From NCBI GenBank assembly GCA_016218545.1, contig JACRDQ010000002.1, positions 1 through 64,000 of the forward strand: 64,000 nucleotides of DNA, given 5' to 3'. The stretch is from Elusimicrobiota bacterium (GTDB taxonomy: Bacteria; Elusimicrobiota; Elusimicrobia; UBA1565; UBA9628). Shown in pieces: positions 41,218 to 49,842 of the stretch. Both the position numbers and the translations under genes were made by a program. Position 1 is the first letter of the stretch, and every line of letters begins with the position of its first letter. The notes under the pieces are model-generated. The model made no database searches. It was not told the origin of the DNA and saw only the letters and a program-made list of their open reading frames with translations.

Positions 41218-43494
41218 TCAGCTCCCGCAGGGGGAGCCCTCCTTGGCGCGGACCGGGGCGGCGGCCCCTGCCCTGCCGGCCTCTCCGACGGCTTGGCCCG
41301 CGGCCGGGCAGGGCCGCAGGACCTGGAAGTCCTGGCTCGTGTGCGCCAGGGGCATGGACCTGTAGTAGTCGGTCCCGGCGGGCTGGGCGCGGACCTGGGC
41401 CTTGGCCTGGGAGGCGGGAGCATAGGCCTTGGCCCGCGACGACGGAGCTTCGAGGATGCCGGAGGCTTCGAGCTCCTTGCGGATGGCGGAAGCGTCGCCA
41501 TGGTCGAACCCGGCCGCGCCGAGCTTGAGGGCGAGCTGCGAGGCGATCCACCAGTCGGGCTGGGACGCTCCCGCGGGCTTGATGCCGGGGACTGCGGTCT
41601 GGACGCGGCCCTCCATGTTCACGAAGGTGCCTCCGGCCTCGGCGAACGTGCAGGCCGGCAGGACCACGTCGGCCCGGGAGAGGGCCGGGCTCTCGAAGCT
41701 GTCCTGCACCACGAGGAACTCGAAGGCCGCGTCCCCGGGCAGGGTCATGGGGCCGGCCAGGTAGAGGGCCTTGGCCCGGGCCGCGGCCGCCGGGTCGCCC
41801 GAGCCTTGGAGCACGCTGAACAGACCCCGGGTGTTCGATTCCTCGGCCAAGGGCAGGATGCGGGCCCCTGCCTGCACGGCCAGGTTCCAGAGGCTGGAGA
41901 GGACATCCGGAGAAGCGAGAGAGGCTCCGACCAGGAAGACCGCGGGGCCTTGGGCCTGGAGCTCGCGAGCCAGGGCCCGGACCTCGGGCTCGCAGACCGC
42001 GGCGGCCTTGCAGGCCTCAGCCAGGCTGGTCTTGGCCAAGGAGGCGGCGAAGACGTCGGCGCCCTTGGCCGCCTTGTCCATGACCCCGAGCTCGGAGAGG
42101 GCCTTGGAGAGGGCGAAGAACGCGGCGGCCTCGGCTCCTCTCTTGGGCTTGAGCTCAGCGGCAGCGTGCCTGCTGTGGCGGGTCTCGCCGCTGCACACGG
42201 ACAGCAGGCGCCCTCCCCTGGACACGGCTTCGTAGGCCGCGACCCAGGCCACCGGGTGGGTGACCGCCGCGTCTTCTCCCGCGATCAGGACCTTGGAGGC
42301 GAGACTCAGGTCCGAGAGCTGAGGCAAGGAGGGGAGGGGGACTCCGGCCGACTCGGCGGTCCTGGCCATGCCGTCGACGATGGAGGGCCCCATGGCCGAA
42401 GCCACGGTCCCGGCTCCGAGCGCGTCCTTGGCCAGCCTGGCCATGGCATGGAGGTCCTCGACCGCGACCTGGCCGGAGAGGACCGCGGCCACGGCTCCCT
42501 TGCGGGCTTTGAGGCCGTCGGCGGCGGCCTGGAGGGCCGCGTCCCAGGACACGGGCTCGAGCTTGCCTTCGCGCCGCACCATGGGAGAGAGCAGGCGGTG
42601 GGGGCTGGACACGAGATCGGCCAGGGTGAAGCGGCCGCGCACGCAGGCCTGGCCCCTGTTGGGCTCCTGGTCCGAAGGCGGTGTGCTCATGAGCTTGCCG
42701 GAGCGGACTTGGGCCGTGAGGTTGCAGCCGACCCCGCAGCAAGGGCAGACGGCGCGGGTCTCGGCGTCAGGCAGGGCGCCGTGCCGGACCGTGCGCTCGG
42801 TGAGGGCCCCGACCGGGCAGGCGTCCACGCACGCTCCGCAGAACTGGCAGCCCGAGGCCTTGAGGCTGCGGCCCAGGACCGTGCCCACCACGGCCTGGGG
42901 GCCGCGGTGGAGGATGGAGATGACCGAGGCTCCGCGCACCTCGCCGCACATGCGCACGCACCGGCCGCAGAGGATGCAGAGGTTGTAGTCCTGCACGAAG
43001 AAGGGGTCGCGGCGCTTCACTTCCACGCTGCGGTAGGCCGCGTCGAAGCGCACGGAGTCCACGCCGACCTTGGACGCCACTTCCTGGAGCTCGCAGTCCT
43101 TGTTGGCGGGGCAGAGCACGCAGCCTGTGACCTCGCCGACCTTCCTGATCGTGCCCTTGTGGTCGTCGCAGTTGGTCTTCTCCGTGCACACGAGGCAGGC
43201 GTTGGGGTGCTCCGAGAGGATGAGCTCCACGATCTGGCGCCTCAAGGCGCGGATCTCGGGGCTGTCCGTCACGACCTCCATGCCGTCCTCGGGCGCCACG
43301 CTGCAGGAGGGCTGGTAGCCCGGCCTGCCCTTGACGCTCACGAGACATACCCGGCAGGCGGAGAACGGGGCGAGCCGCGCGTGCTGGCAGAGGGAGGGGA
43401 TGTAGACGCCGTTGGCCCGGGCGACCTCCAGGATGGTCCGCCCGTCCTTGACCGCGACCGGCTTGCCGTCGATGACGATGGTCTTCTCGCTCAC
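41218..43494 (-). CDS. NuoG/FdhA-like iron-sulfur molybdopterin-fold subunit
   Basis: A 758-residue protein (GTG start, GTGA overlap with NuoF). The N-terminal 2Fe-2S ferredoxin has C36, C47, C50, C64. A His-ligated 4Fe-4S region follows (SEHPNACLVCTEKTNCDDH), then two 4Fe-4S clusters (CILCGRCVRMCGEV; CQFCGACVDACPVGAL). A Mo-enzyme-type 4Fe-4S domain (CPCCGVGCNLTAQVRSGKLM, RGQACVRGRF) precedes a molybdopterin-oxidoreductase fold. At the position where formate dehydrogenases carry catalytic Cys/Sec there is none (SIVDGMARTAES), so it probably acts as an electron conduit like NuoG. The tail is Ala/Gln-rich and ends in PCGS. Confidence 0.85.
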   Translation of the reverse strand: MSEKTIVIDGKPVAVKDGRTILEVARANGVYIPSLCQHARLAPFSACRVCLVSVKGRPGYQPSCSVAPEDGMEVVTDSPEIRALRRQIVELILSEHPNACLVCTEKTNCDDHKGTIRKVGEVTGCVLCPANKDCELQEVASKVGVDSVRFDAAYRSVEVKRRDPFFVQDYNLCILCGRCVRMCGEVRGASVISILHRGPQAVVGTVLGRSLKASGCQFCGACVDACPVGALTERTVRHGALPDAETRAVCPCCGVGCNLTAQVRSGKLMSTPPSDQEPNRGQACVRGRFTLADLVSSPHRLLSPMVRREGKLEPVSWDAALQAAADGLKARKGAVAAVLSGQVAVEDLHAMARLAKDALGAGTVASAMGPSIVDGMARTAESAGVPLPSLPQLSDLSLASKVLIAGEDAAVTHPVAWVAAYEAVSRGGRLLSVCSGETRHSRHAAAELKPKRGAEAAAFFALSKALSELGVMDKAAKGADVFAASLAKTSLAEACKAAAVCEPEVRALARELQAQGPAVFLVGASLASPDVLSSLWNLAVQAGARILPLAEESNTRGLFSVLQGSGDPAAAARAKALYLAGPMTLPGDAAFEFLVVQDSFESPALSRADVVLPACTFAEAGGTFVNMEGRVQTAVPGIKPAGASQPDWWIASQLALKLGAAGFDHGDASAIRKELEASGILEAPSSRAKAYAPASQAKAQVRAQPAGTDYYRSMPLAHTSQDFQVLRPCPAAGQAVGEAGRAGAAAPVRAKEGSPCGS

Positions 43495-45383
43495 CCCTGC
43501 ACCTCCGCGGGCGCCCCGCTGGATCGTTCGACCGCGCCGATCTTGGCCGGACACGCCTCGAAGCAGGCGCCGCATTTGACGCAGAGCTCCTGGCTGACGA
43601 CGTGCGGCTTCTTGGGAATGCCCGAGACGGCCTTCACCGGGCAGGCCTTGGCGCAGAGGCCGCAGCCGATGCACTTGGACGCGTTGACGACGAAGCGCAG
43701 GAGAGCCTTGCACACGAGGCTCGGGCAGCGCTTCTCCTTGATGTGAGCCTCGTACTCGGACCTAAAGTGCCTGATCGTGGTCAGGACCGGGTTGGGAGCG
43801 GTCTGGCCGAGCCCGCAGAGCGAGCCCGCCTTGACCGCGGCGGCCAGGCTCTCGAGCTTCGAAAGGTCGCCCTCCTGGCCCTCGCCGCGCGTGATGCGGC
43901 TCAAAATCTCGGCCATCTGCCTGGTGCCGAGCCTGCAAGGAACGCACTTGCCGCAGGACTCCTCCTGCGTGAAGTGCAGGAAGTAATTGGCCAGGTCCAC
44001 CATGCAGGTGGTGTCGTCCATCACGATCATGCCGCCCGAGCCCATGATGGAGCCGGCCTTGGACAAGGTGTCGTAGTCCACGGAGAGGTCGAGCATGGAG
44101 GCGGGCAGGCACCCGCCCGAGGGGCCTCCGGTCTGGACGGCCTTCAAGGGTCTGCCGCCCTTGACCCCTCCGCCCGCGCCCTCGACGATATGCCTGAGGG
44201 TCACGCCCATGGGGACCTCGACGAGGCCCGTGTTGTTGATCTTGCCGACCAGGGCGAAGATCTTGGTCCCGCCGGTCGTGGCCGTGCCCACGCCCGCGAA
44301 CCAGTCCGCGCCGCGGTCGATGATGAGGGGGACGTTGGCCCAGGTCTCCACGTTGTTGATGTTCGTGGGCTTGCCCCAGAGGCCGCGCACCGCGGGGAAG
44401 GGCGGCCTCTGGCGGGGGGAGGCCCGCAGGCCCTCGATGGAGCCGATGAGCGAGGTCTCCTCGCCGCACACGAAGGCGCCGGCGCCCTTGAACAGGCGCA
44501 GGTCGAAGTCGAAACCCGAGCCCAGGATGTCCTTGCCCAACAGGCCGAGCTCCCGCGCCGCCTGGATGGCCAAGCCCGCGTTCCTGACGGCCATGGGGTA
44601 CTCGTTGCGCACGTAGACGATGCCCTCGCCGGCGCCGATGGCGAAGGCTCCGATGACCATGCCCTCGATGACGGAGTGCGGGTTGCCCTCGAGGAGGCTC
44701 CGGTCCATATAGGCCCCGGGGTCGCCCTCGTCCGCGTTGCAGATGACGTACTTGGACGCGCCGGCCGAGGCGCGGCAGAAGCCCCACTTCTTGCCCGTGA
44801 GGAAGCCCGCTCCCCCGCGGCCGCGCAGGCGCGCCTTGGTGACCTCGGCGATGATCCCGTCCGGGGTCATCTGGAGCACGGCCTTGGCCATGCCGCGGTA
44901 GCCGCCGATGGCGAGGTAGTCCTCCACGCTCACGGGGTCCACGAGCTCGTTGGAGCTCGTCAGGATGCGGCGCTGGGCCTTGTAGAAGGGGATGGCGTCC
45001 GCGGCCCGGGCCTTGGCCCCGGTGCGCGGGTCCGTGTAGAGGAGGTCCTCGATGACCTTGCCCTGGAGCACGGTCTCCGAAAGGATGTCCTTGGCGCGCT
45101 CGGCTGTGACCCGCTGGTAGACGACGCCCTGGGGCGCCACCAGGACCACGGGCTCGATGTCGCAGAACCCGTGGCAGCCGGTGGCCTTGATCTCCACCTT
45201 GCCTTCGAGCTTGAGCTCGACCACGGCGGCATGGAGGGCCGCGACGAGCTTGTCCGAGCCCTTGGCCAGGCCGCAGGTGCCTGAGGAGACCGTGACACGG
45301 TGGGGGGTGCTCGCGCGGGACTTGCGGATGCTTTCCCTCAGGGCTTCGAGGTCCGCTGAGCCGGAGAGGCGGGAAGGTCTCAT
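43491..45383 (-). CDS. NuoF/HndC-like NADH-binding flavoprotein subunit
   Basis: A 630-residue protein. The N-terminal thioredoxin-like 2Fe-2S domain (about 35-115) has SSGTCGLAKGSDKLV and TGCHGFCDIEP. The FMN/NADH core has RLRGRGGAGFLTGKKWGFCR and CNADEGDPGAYMDRSLLEGN; the 4Fe-4S site is ESCGKCVPCRLGTRQM. Two C-terminal 4Fe-4S motifs (CIGCGLCAKACPVKAV, CVKCGACFEACPAKI) complete the layout of HndC/HydB proteins from bifurcating hydrogenases and formate dehydrogenases. It accepts or donates NAD(H) electrons. The ATG overlaps the NuoE stop as ATGA. Confidence 0.92.
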   Translation of the reverse strand: MRPSRLSGSADLEALRESIRKSRASTPHRVTVSSGTCGLAKGSDKLVAALHAAVVELKLEGKVEIKATGCHGFCDIEPVVLVAPQGVVYQRVTAERAKDILSETVLQGKVIEDLLYTDPRTGAKARAADAIPFYKAQRRILTSSNELVDPVSVEDYLAIGGYRGMAKAVLQMTPDGIIAEVTKARLRGRGGAGFLTGKKWGFCRASAGASKYVICNADEGDPGAYMDRSLLEGNPHSVIEGMVIGAFAIGAGEGIVYVRNEYPMAVRNAGLAIQAARELGLLGKDILGSGFDFDLRLFKGAGAFVCGEETSLIGSIEGLRASPRQRPPFPAVRGLWGKPTNINNVETWANVPLIIDRGADWFAGVGTATTGGTKIFALVGKINNTGLVEVPMGVTLRHIVEGAGGGVKGGRPLKAVQTGGPSGGCLPASMLDLSVDYDTLSKAGSIMGSGGMIVMDDTTCMVDLANYFLHFTQEESCGKCVPCRLGTRQMAEILSRITRGEGQEGDLSKLESLAAAVKAGSLCGLGQTAPNPVLTTIRHFRSEYEAHIKEKRCPSLVCKALLRFVVNASKCIGCGLCAKACPVKAVSGIPKKPHVVSQELCVKCGACFEACPAKIGAVERSSGAPAEVQG

Positions 45384-45835
45384 GGCTTGGCCGCCTTGGC
45401 CTTCACCAGGCCGGGGGCTGTCTGGGGCGTGACCTGGCCGTGGTACTCGCCGTCCACCACGACGACCGGGCCGATGGCGCAGCAACCCAGGCAGTTGACG
45501 GTCTCAAGGGTGAACTCGCCGTCCTTGGTGGTCTCGCCCGGAGCCACGCCGAGGGTGCGGCTAAGCTCGTCGACCACGCGGCTGACCCCGCGCACGTGGC
45601 AGGCCGTGCCCACGCAGGCGGTGACGCAGCGCTTGCCGCGCGGCTTGAGGCTGAAGGCCTTGTAGAAGGTGATGACGCTGTAAACGTCCGTCTCGGAGAT
45701 CTTCAGGTCCTTGGCGATGCGGCTCACCGCCTCGGCCGGGATGTAGCCGAGCTCCTCCTGCGTGCGGTGCAGGCTGGCGAGGAGCTCGCCCCTGACCGGG
45801 CCGAGGCGCTCGGCCTCGGGTGGATTGTCAGCCAT
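45380..45835 (-). CDS. NuoE/HndA-like 2Fe-2S thioredoxin-fold subunit
   Basis: A 151-residue protein. A helical N-terminus (LGPVRGELLASLHRTQEELG) leads to the 2Fe-2S site: CVTACVGTACHVRG (first Cys pair) and TVNCLGCCAIGPVVVVDGEY (second pair), as in NuoE. It forms the NADH-input dimer with the NuoF-like subunit. It is the first gene of the operon; ATG 45835 is preferred, with GGGGGAA as a weak ribosome binding site and a promoter about 40 bases upstream. Confidence 0.93.
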   Translation of the reverse strand: MADNPPEAERLGPVRGELLASLHRTQEELGYIPAEAVSRIAKDLKISETDVYSVITFYKAFSLKPRGKRCVTACVGTACHVRGVSRVVDELSRTLGVAPGETTKDGEFTLETVNCLGCCAIGPVVVVDGEYHGQVTPQTAPGLVKAKAAKP

Positions 45836-45872
45836 GGTTCCCCCGGATCGCTCTGGTATGTCGCATCTGGTT

Positions 45873-45901
45873 AAGATAATAAATGTCGGTGTATCCAGCA
45901 A
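45873..45901 (-). promoter_or_regulatory. Sigma-70-type promoter of the NuoEFG-NfnAB operon
   Basis: Minus strand: -35 TTGCTG (45896-45901), 17-base spacer, -10 TATCTT (45873-45878). Transcription start about 45866, leader about 31 bases. Unlike the leaderless promoters elsewhere, this leader carries a purine-rich ribosome binding site. Confidence 0.6.
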
Positions 45902-46010
45902 CCCGAAAAGGCATAAAAGGAGGTGACTTCCGTCATACGCCGGTGCCCAACGCAACTGCTGGTGTCAGACATCGGCCTGTTGCATAACTCCGCGAGCGGC
46001 CCGATGCGCC

Positions 46011-46067
46011 GGTGCCATGCCAGGCACCTAGACGGGAGTCTGGCAGATGGGCCTGGTGCCAGGCACC
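46011..46067. repeat. REP-like pair of GGTGCC/GGCACC inverted repeats
   Basis: Two palindromic units: GGTGCC-ATGCCA-GGCACC (46011-46028) and GGTGCC-A-GGCACC (46055-46067), separated by a linker with a weak AGAC/GTCT stem. The second unit ends directly at the fumarase stop codon. This resembles REP elements found downstream of genes in many genomes; it may stabilise the fumarase mRNA 3' end or act as a weak terminator. Confidence 0.6.
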
Positions 46068-47729
46068 TTATTTGGCGACCTGGGCGAAGAAGTCGTTGCC
46101 CTTGTCGTCGGTCAGGATGCCGGCGGGGAAGTCCACCACGTCGATGCCCCACACGGACTCCATGCCGAGCTCGGGGTAGTCGAGGACCTCGACCTTCTTG
46201 ATGTGCCGCTCGGCCAGGATGGCGGCCGCGCCGCCGATGGAGCCGAGGTAGAACCCTCCGTGCTTCTTGAGGGCCTGAGTGACGATGGCCGCGCGGTTCC
46301 CCTTGCCGATGGTGACCATGGAGCCGCCGGCCGCCATGAAGGCGTCCATGTAGGCGTCCATGCGGCCCGAGGTCGTGGGACCGAAGGAGCCGGCAGGCTT
46401 GTCCGCCGGCTTCTTGGCCGGGCCCGCGTAGTAGACCGGGTGGTCCTTGAAATACTGGGGCAGGCCCTTGCCCGAGTCGAGGCGCTCCTTGAGCTTGGCG
46501 TGCGCGATGTCGCGCCCCACCACGATGCGTCCGGTCAGGAGCAGGCGGGTGCCCACCTTGTGCTGGGTCAACTGGGCGAGGATCTCCTTCATGGGACGGT
46601 CGAGGTCCACGGGCACGGCGCCGGGGTCCTTGCTCTCCCCGCGGTACTCCGGCGGGATGAGGCGGCCCGGGTCGCGCTCCAGCTCCTCGAGCCACACGCC
46701 GTCGCGGTCGATGCGGCCGAGGATGTTGCGGTCCGCCGAGCAGGACACCCCGATGCCGATGGGGCAGGACGCGCCGTGCCTGGGCAGGCGCACCACGCGC
46801 ACGTCGTGCGCGAAGTGCTTGCCGCCGAACTGGGCGCCGTAGCCGATGGCGCAGGCCGCCTTCCAGAGGACGGACTCCATCTCGCGGTCGCGGAAAGCCT
46901 GGCCCCAGGCGTTGCCCGACTCGGGCAGGCCGTCGAGGTACCCGGCAGAGGCGAGCTTGACGGTCTTGAGGCAGGCCTCGGGAGAGGTCCCGCCCACCAC
47001 GATGGCGATGTGGTAGGGAGGGCAGGCCGCCGTGCCCAGGGCTCTCATCTTCTCGATAAGGAAGGGAGCCAGGGCCGCCGGCGAGAGGCGCGCCTTGGTC
47101 TCCATGAAGAGGGAGGTCTTGTTGGTCGAGCCCCCGCCCTTGGTGACGAAGAGGAACTCGTACTCCATGCCCTCGGTCGCGTAGAGGTCGATCTGCGCGG
47201 GGAGGTTGTTGCCCGTGTTGGCCTCGTCGAACATGGTGAGGGGGGCCACCTGCGAGTACCGGAGGTTGTAGTCCGCGTAGGCCTTCCAGATGCCCTTGGA
47301 AAGGGCCTCGCAGTCGTTGCCGCCGGTCCAGACCGCCTGGCCCTTCTTGGCCGCCACGGTCGCGGTGCCGGTGTCCTGGCAGGAGGGGAGCACGAAGCCC
47401 GCGGAGATGGCGGAGTTCTGCAGGAGGGTCAGGGCCACGGACTTGTCGTTGGCCGAGGCCTCGGGGTCCTTGAGGATGGCGGCCACCTGACACTGGTGGG
47501 AGGTCCGCATCAGGAAGGAGACGTCCCGCACCGCCTGGAAGGCGAGGTCCGAGAGGGCCTCGGGCTCCACCCGCAGGACCTCGTGCCCGTCGAACTTCGA
47601 GACCTTGACCGCGTCCTTGCCCAGGAGCCGGCACTTGGGCCGCTTCTTCTTGAGGGGGAAGGGGTCCTGGTAGCGGAAGGCCGTGGACTTCTCCGGGGAG
47701 GCTGCGCTCTGACGGGAAGCGGTGGTCAT
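46068..47729 (-). CDS. fumA: Class I (iron-sulfur) fumarate hydratase
   Basis: A 553-residue class I fumarase (FumA/B type, fused alpha and beta parts), which interconverts fumarate and malate. The 4Fe-4S cysteines are likely those in [29 protein letters not shown] and [11 protein letters not shown]. The beta part has [20 protein letters not shown] and KGNRA, then [11 protein letters not shown], as in the E. coli enzyme. It is oxygen-sensitive by family, consistent with an anaerobe. ATG 47729 is chosen over an in-frame GTG at 47747 because AGGAGA lies just upstream. Cotranscribed with the TPR gene before it. Confidence 0.95.
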   Translation of the reverse strand: MTTASRQSAASPEKSTAFRYQDPFPLKKKRPKCRLLGKDAVKVSKFDGHEVLRVEPEALSDLAFQAVRDVSFLMRTSHQCQVAAILKDPEASANDKSVALTLLQNSAISAGFVLPSCQDTGTATVAAKKGQAVWTGGNDCEALSKGIWKAYADYNLRYSQVAPLTMFDEANTGNNLPAQIDLYATEGMEYEFLFVTKGGGSTNKTSLFMETKARLSPAALAPFLIEKMRALGTAACPPYHIAIVVGGTSPEACLKTVKLASAGYLDGLPESGNAWGQAFRDREMESVLWKAACAIGYGAQFGGKHFAHDVRVVRLPRHGASCPIGIGVSCSADRNILGRIDRDGVWLEELERDPGRLIPPEYRGESKDPGAVPVDLDRPMKEILAQLTQHKVGTRLLLTGRIVVGRDIAHAKLKERLDSGKGLPQYFKDHPVYYAGPAKKPADKPAGSFGPTTSGRMDAYMDAFMAAGGSMVTIGKGNRAAIVTQALKKHGGFYLGSIGGAAAILAERHIKKVEVLDYPELGMESVWGIDVVDFPAGILTDDKGNDFFAQVAK

Positions 47730-47743
47730 GGGGCTCTCCTGGT

Positions 47744-48403
47744 TCACACCTCGCTGTGCATGAGGTCCATCAGGGACTTGGCGCGGATGTCCTTGGGATC
47801 GATGTCGAGGAGGCGCTTGAGCGTAGACAGCGCCTTGGTCGTGTCATGGAGGTTCATGTAGGCCGTGGCCAGGTGGTAGAGGGCGGCGGTGTCGCAGTTG
47901 TCGATCTTGAGCAGGGTCTCGAGGTACTCGATGCTCCTCTTGTGGTCGGCCTTGGCGATGGCCAGGATGGCCAGGTGGTAGTAGGCCATCTTGGACTCGG
48001 GACACGCCTTGAGGAGCTCCTTGAAATACTTCTCGGCCTTGCCCTTCTCCCCGCGGTGGTAGTAGGCCACGCCCAGCCAGTAGCCGAAGAGGGCGACGTT
48101 CTTGTTGAGGCTGAAGCCCTTCTCGAGGACCTTGATGGCCTCGGCCAGGCGGCCCATGCGGAAGTAGACCGTGCCCAGGTGGTAGTAGGTCAGGGCGGCC
48201 TCAGGGTCCTCCTTGATGATCTGCTCGTAGACCTCGACCGACTTCTCGAGCATGCCGAAGGTGTAGAGGAGCCCGCCGAGGGAGATCCTGGTCGCGACGT
48301 CGAAGGGGTTCTCCCTCAGGTTGTGGAGCATGGACTCGATGGTCTTGTCCTTGGGCGCCATGGCCCTGAGCCGGTCGATCTCCTTGGAATATTTCTCGAG
48401 CAT
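47744..48403 (-). CDS. Soluble TPR protein
   Basis: A 219-residue cytoplasmic protein of about five TPR units: [80 protein letters not shown] and [20 protein letters not shown]. No signal peptide or other domain. Ribosome binding site GGAGGAGA. It precedes the fumarase gene on the same transcript; a functional link to fumarase is not evident. Confidence 0.9.
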   Translation of the reverse strand: MLEKYSKEIDRLRAMAPKDKTIESMLHNLRENPFDVATRISLGGLLYTFGMLEKSVEVYEQIIKEDPEAALTYYHLGTVYFRMGRLAEAIKVLEKGFSLNKNVALFGYWLGVAYYHRGEKGKAEKYFKELLKACPESKMAYYHLAILAIAKADHKRSIEYLETLLKIDNCDTAALYHLATAYMNLHDTTKALSTLKRLLDIDPKDIRAKSLMDLMHSEV

Positions 48404-48457
48404 GGTCTCCTCCGGGGCGGGAGGGCCTCCGGGCCCTCGCCGGACCTCACTAGGGCA

Positions 48458-48486
48458 ATGTTAGAACATTTCTGCCAAGGTCACAA
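48458..48486 (-). promoter_or_regulatory. Sigma-70-type promoter of the TPR-fumarase operon
   Basis: Minus strand: -35 TTGTGA, 17-base spacer, -10 TAACAT. It abuts the stop of the upstream NtrC-type gene (48488). The leader of about 48 bases contains the ribosome binding site. Confidence 0.55.
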
Positions 48487-48487
48487 A

Positions 48488-49840
48488 CTAGAGGCCGAAG
48501 GCCTTGAGCTTGAGGTGCAGGGTCTTGCGGCTGATGCCCAGGCTCGCGGCCGCCTGGGTCTTGTTGCCCCCGTGGGCCTCGAGGGCCGCGAGGATGTGGC
48601 CGCGCTCGACATCGGCGAGCGTGGCCCCCGGCCTGGGGGCGGCGGGCGCGGAGCCGACCGCCGTCGGGACGGCCAAGGAGGAGAGGTCCTTGGGGCCGAT
48701 GCGGCCGCCCTCGGCCAGGATGACCGCCCGCTCGATGACGTTCTCGAGCTCCCGCACGTTGCCGGGCCACGCATAGGCCTGGAGGACCGCCATGGCCTCG
48801 GGGGAGATGCCGGACACGCCCTTCTTGCACTTGCGGCTGTACTTGCCGATGAAGTGCTTGACGAAGTCCGGGAGGTCCTCCCGCCTCTCCCGCAGGGGCG
48901 GCAGGTTCAGGGAGATGACGTTGATGCGGTAGAAGAGGTCGTCGCGGAACGCACCCGCGGACACCGCCTGGCGGAGGTCCCGGTTGGTCGCGGCCACGAT
49001 GCGGACGTCCACGGGCCGGCTCTGGGTGCCGCCCACGGCCACGATCTCGCGCTCCTGGAGGGCGCGCAGGAGCTTGACCTGGCCCTCGAGCGCGATGTTG
49101 CCGATCTCGTCGAGGAAGAGGGTCCCGCCGTTGGCCAGCTCGATCTTGCCGCGCTTGTCCGACACCGCGTCCGTGAACGCGCCGCGCACGTGGCCGAAGA
49201 GCTCGCTCTCGAAGAGGGTCGGCACGATGCTGCCGCAGTCCACGGCCACGAAGGGGCCGTCGGCCCGGCCGCTCTGGCGGTGGATGGCCCGGGCCACGAG
49301 CTCCTTGCCCGTGCCGCTCTCCCCGGTCAGGAGCACGGTCGCCTCCGAGGGGGCGACCTTGCCCACCAGCTCGAGGACCTCGCGCATCCTGCGGCTGGGG
49401 CCCGCCACCAGCTCGGTCGAGGCCGCTCCCTTGAGCTCCTCGCGCAGGCGGATGTTCTCGGTCTCCAGGCGCCGGCGCTCGGCCGCCCTGCCGATGATGG
49501 CCATGAGCTCGCCGGGGGTGAAGGGCTTGGGGAGCACGTCATAGGCGCCCAGCTTCATGGCGTCCACGGCCGAGGCCACGGTGGCGTGCCCGGTGATCAT
49601 GATGACCACGGACCCGGGCGAGCCCTCCTTGACGCGCTTGAGGACCTCGAGACCGTCCATGCCGGGCAGGCGCAGGTCGAGGAGGACGAGGTCGAAGCCG
49701 TGCTTGCGCACCTCGGCCAGGCCCGAGGGGCCGTCCGCGGCCTCCTTGACCGAGAAGCCGCGCCTGCCCAGGAGCTGGCGGCAGGAGTCGCGCAGGGACT
49801 CCTCGTCGTCGATGATGAGGACGCTCAGGGGGAGTGCCAT
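48488..49840 (-). CDS. Sigma-54-dependent NtrC-family response regulator
   Basis: A 450-residue protein: receiver (IIDDEESLRD; phospho-Asp in LVLLDLRLPGMDG; Lys in VLPKPFTPGE), AAA+ sigma-54 interaction domain (Walker A GESGTGKE, ESELFGHVRGAFTDA, Walker B GGTLFLDEIGN, R-finger area NRDLRQAV) and Fis-type helix-turn-helix (KTQAAASLGISRKTLHLKLK). The sigma-54 contact loop reads GAFTDA rather than GAFTGA, a modest variant. It is cotranscribed with the Cache kinase (3 bases apart) and sits divergent to the hydrogenase/Hdr operon, which has a -24/-12 element; it is the likely activator of that operon. Confidence 0.95.
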   Translation of the reverse strand: MALPLSVLIIDDEESLRDSCRQLLGRRGFSVKEAADGPSGLAEVRKHGFDLVLLDLRLPGMDGLEVLKRVKEGSPGSVVIMITGHATVASAVDAMKLGAYDVLPKPFTPGELMAIIGRAAERRRLETENIRLREELKGAASTELVAGPSRRMREVLELVGKVAPSEATVLLTGESGTGKELVARAIHRQSGRADGPFVAVDCGSIVPTLFESELFGHVRGAFTDAVSDKRGKIELANGGTLFLDEIGNIALEGQVKLLRALQEREIVAVGGTQSRPVDVRIVAATNRDLRQAVSAGAFRDDLFYRINVISLNLPPLRERREDLPDFVKHFIGKYSRKCKKGVSGISPEAMAVLQAYAWPGNVRELENVIERAVILAEGGRIGPKDLSSLAVPTAVGSAPAAPRPGATLADVERGHILAALEAHGGNKTQAAASLGISRKTLHLKLKAFGL

Positions 49841-49842
49841 GG

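Noticed and set aside
42368..42450. Selenocysteine insertion in the NuoG-like subunit
   Set aside because: No in-frame TGA occurs in the gene and the ligand position is neither Cys nor Sec.
45912..46201. Strong Shine-Dalgarno-like AAAAGGAGGTGA followed by an open plus-strand frame
   Set aside because: The frame runs antisense into the fumarase gene and has no protein-like character; the motif is probably incidental.
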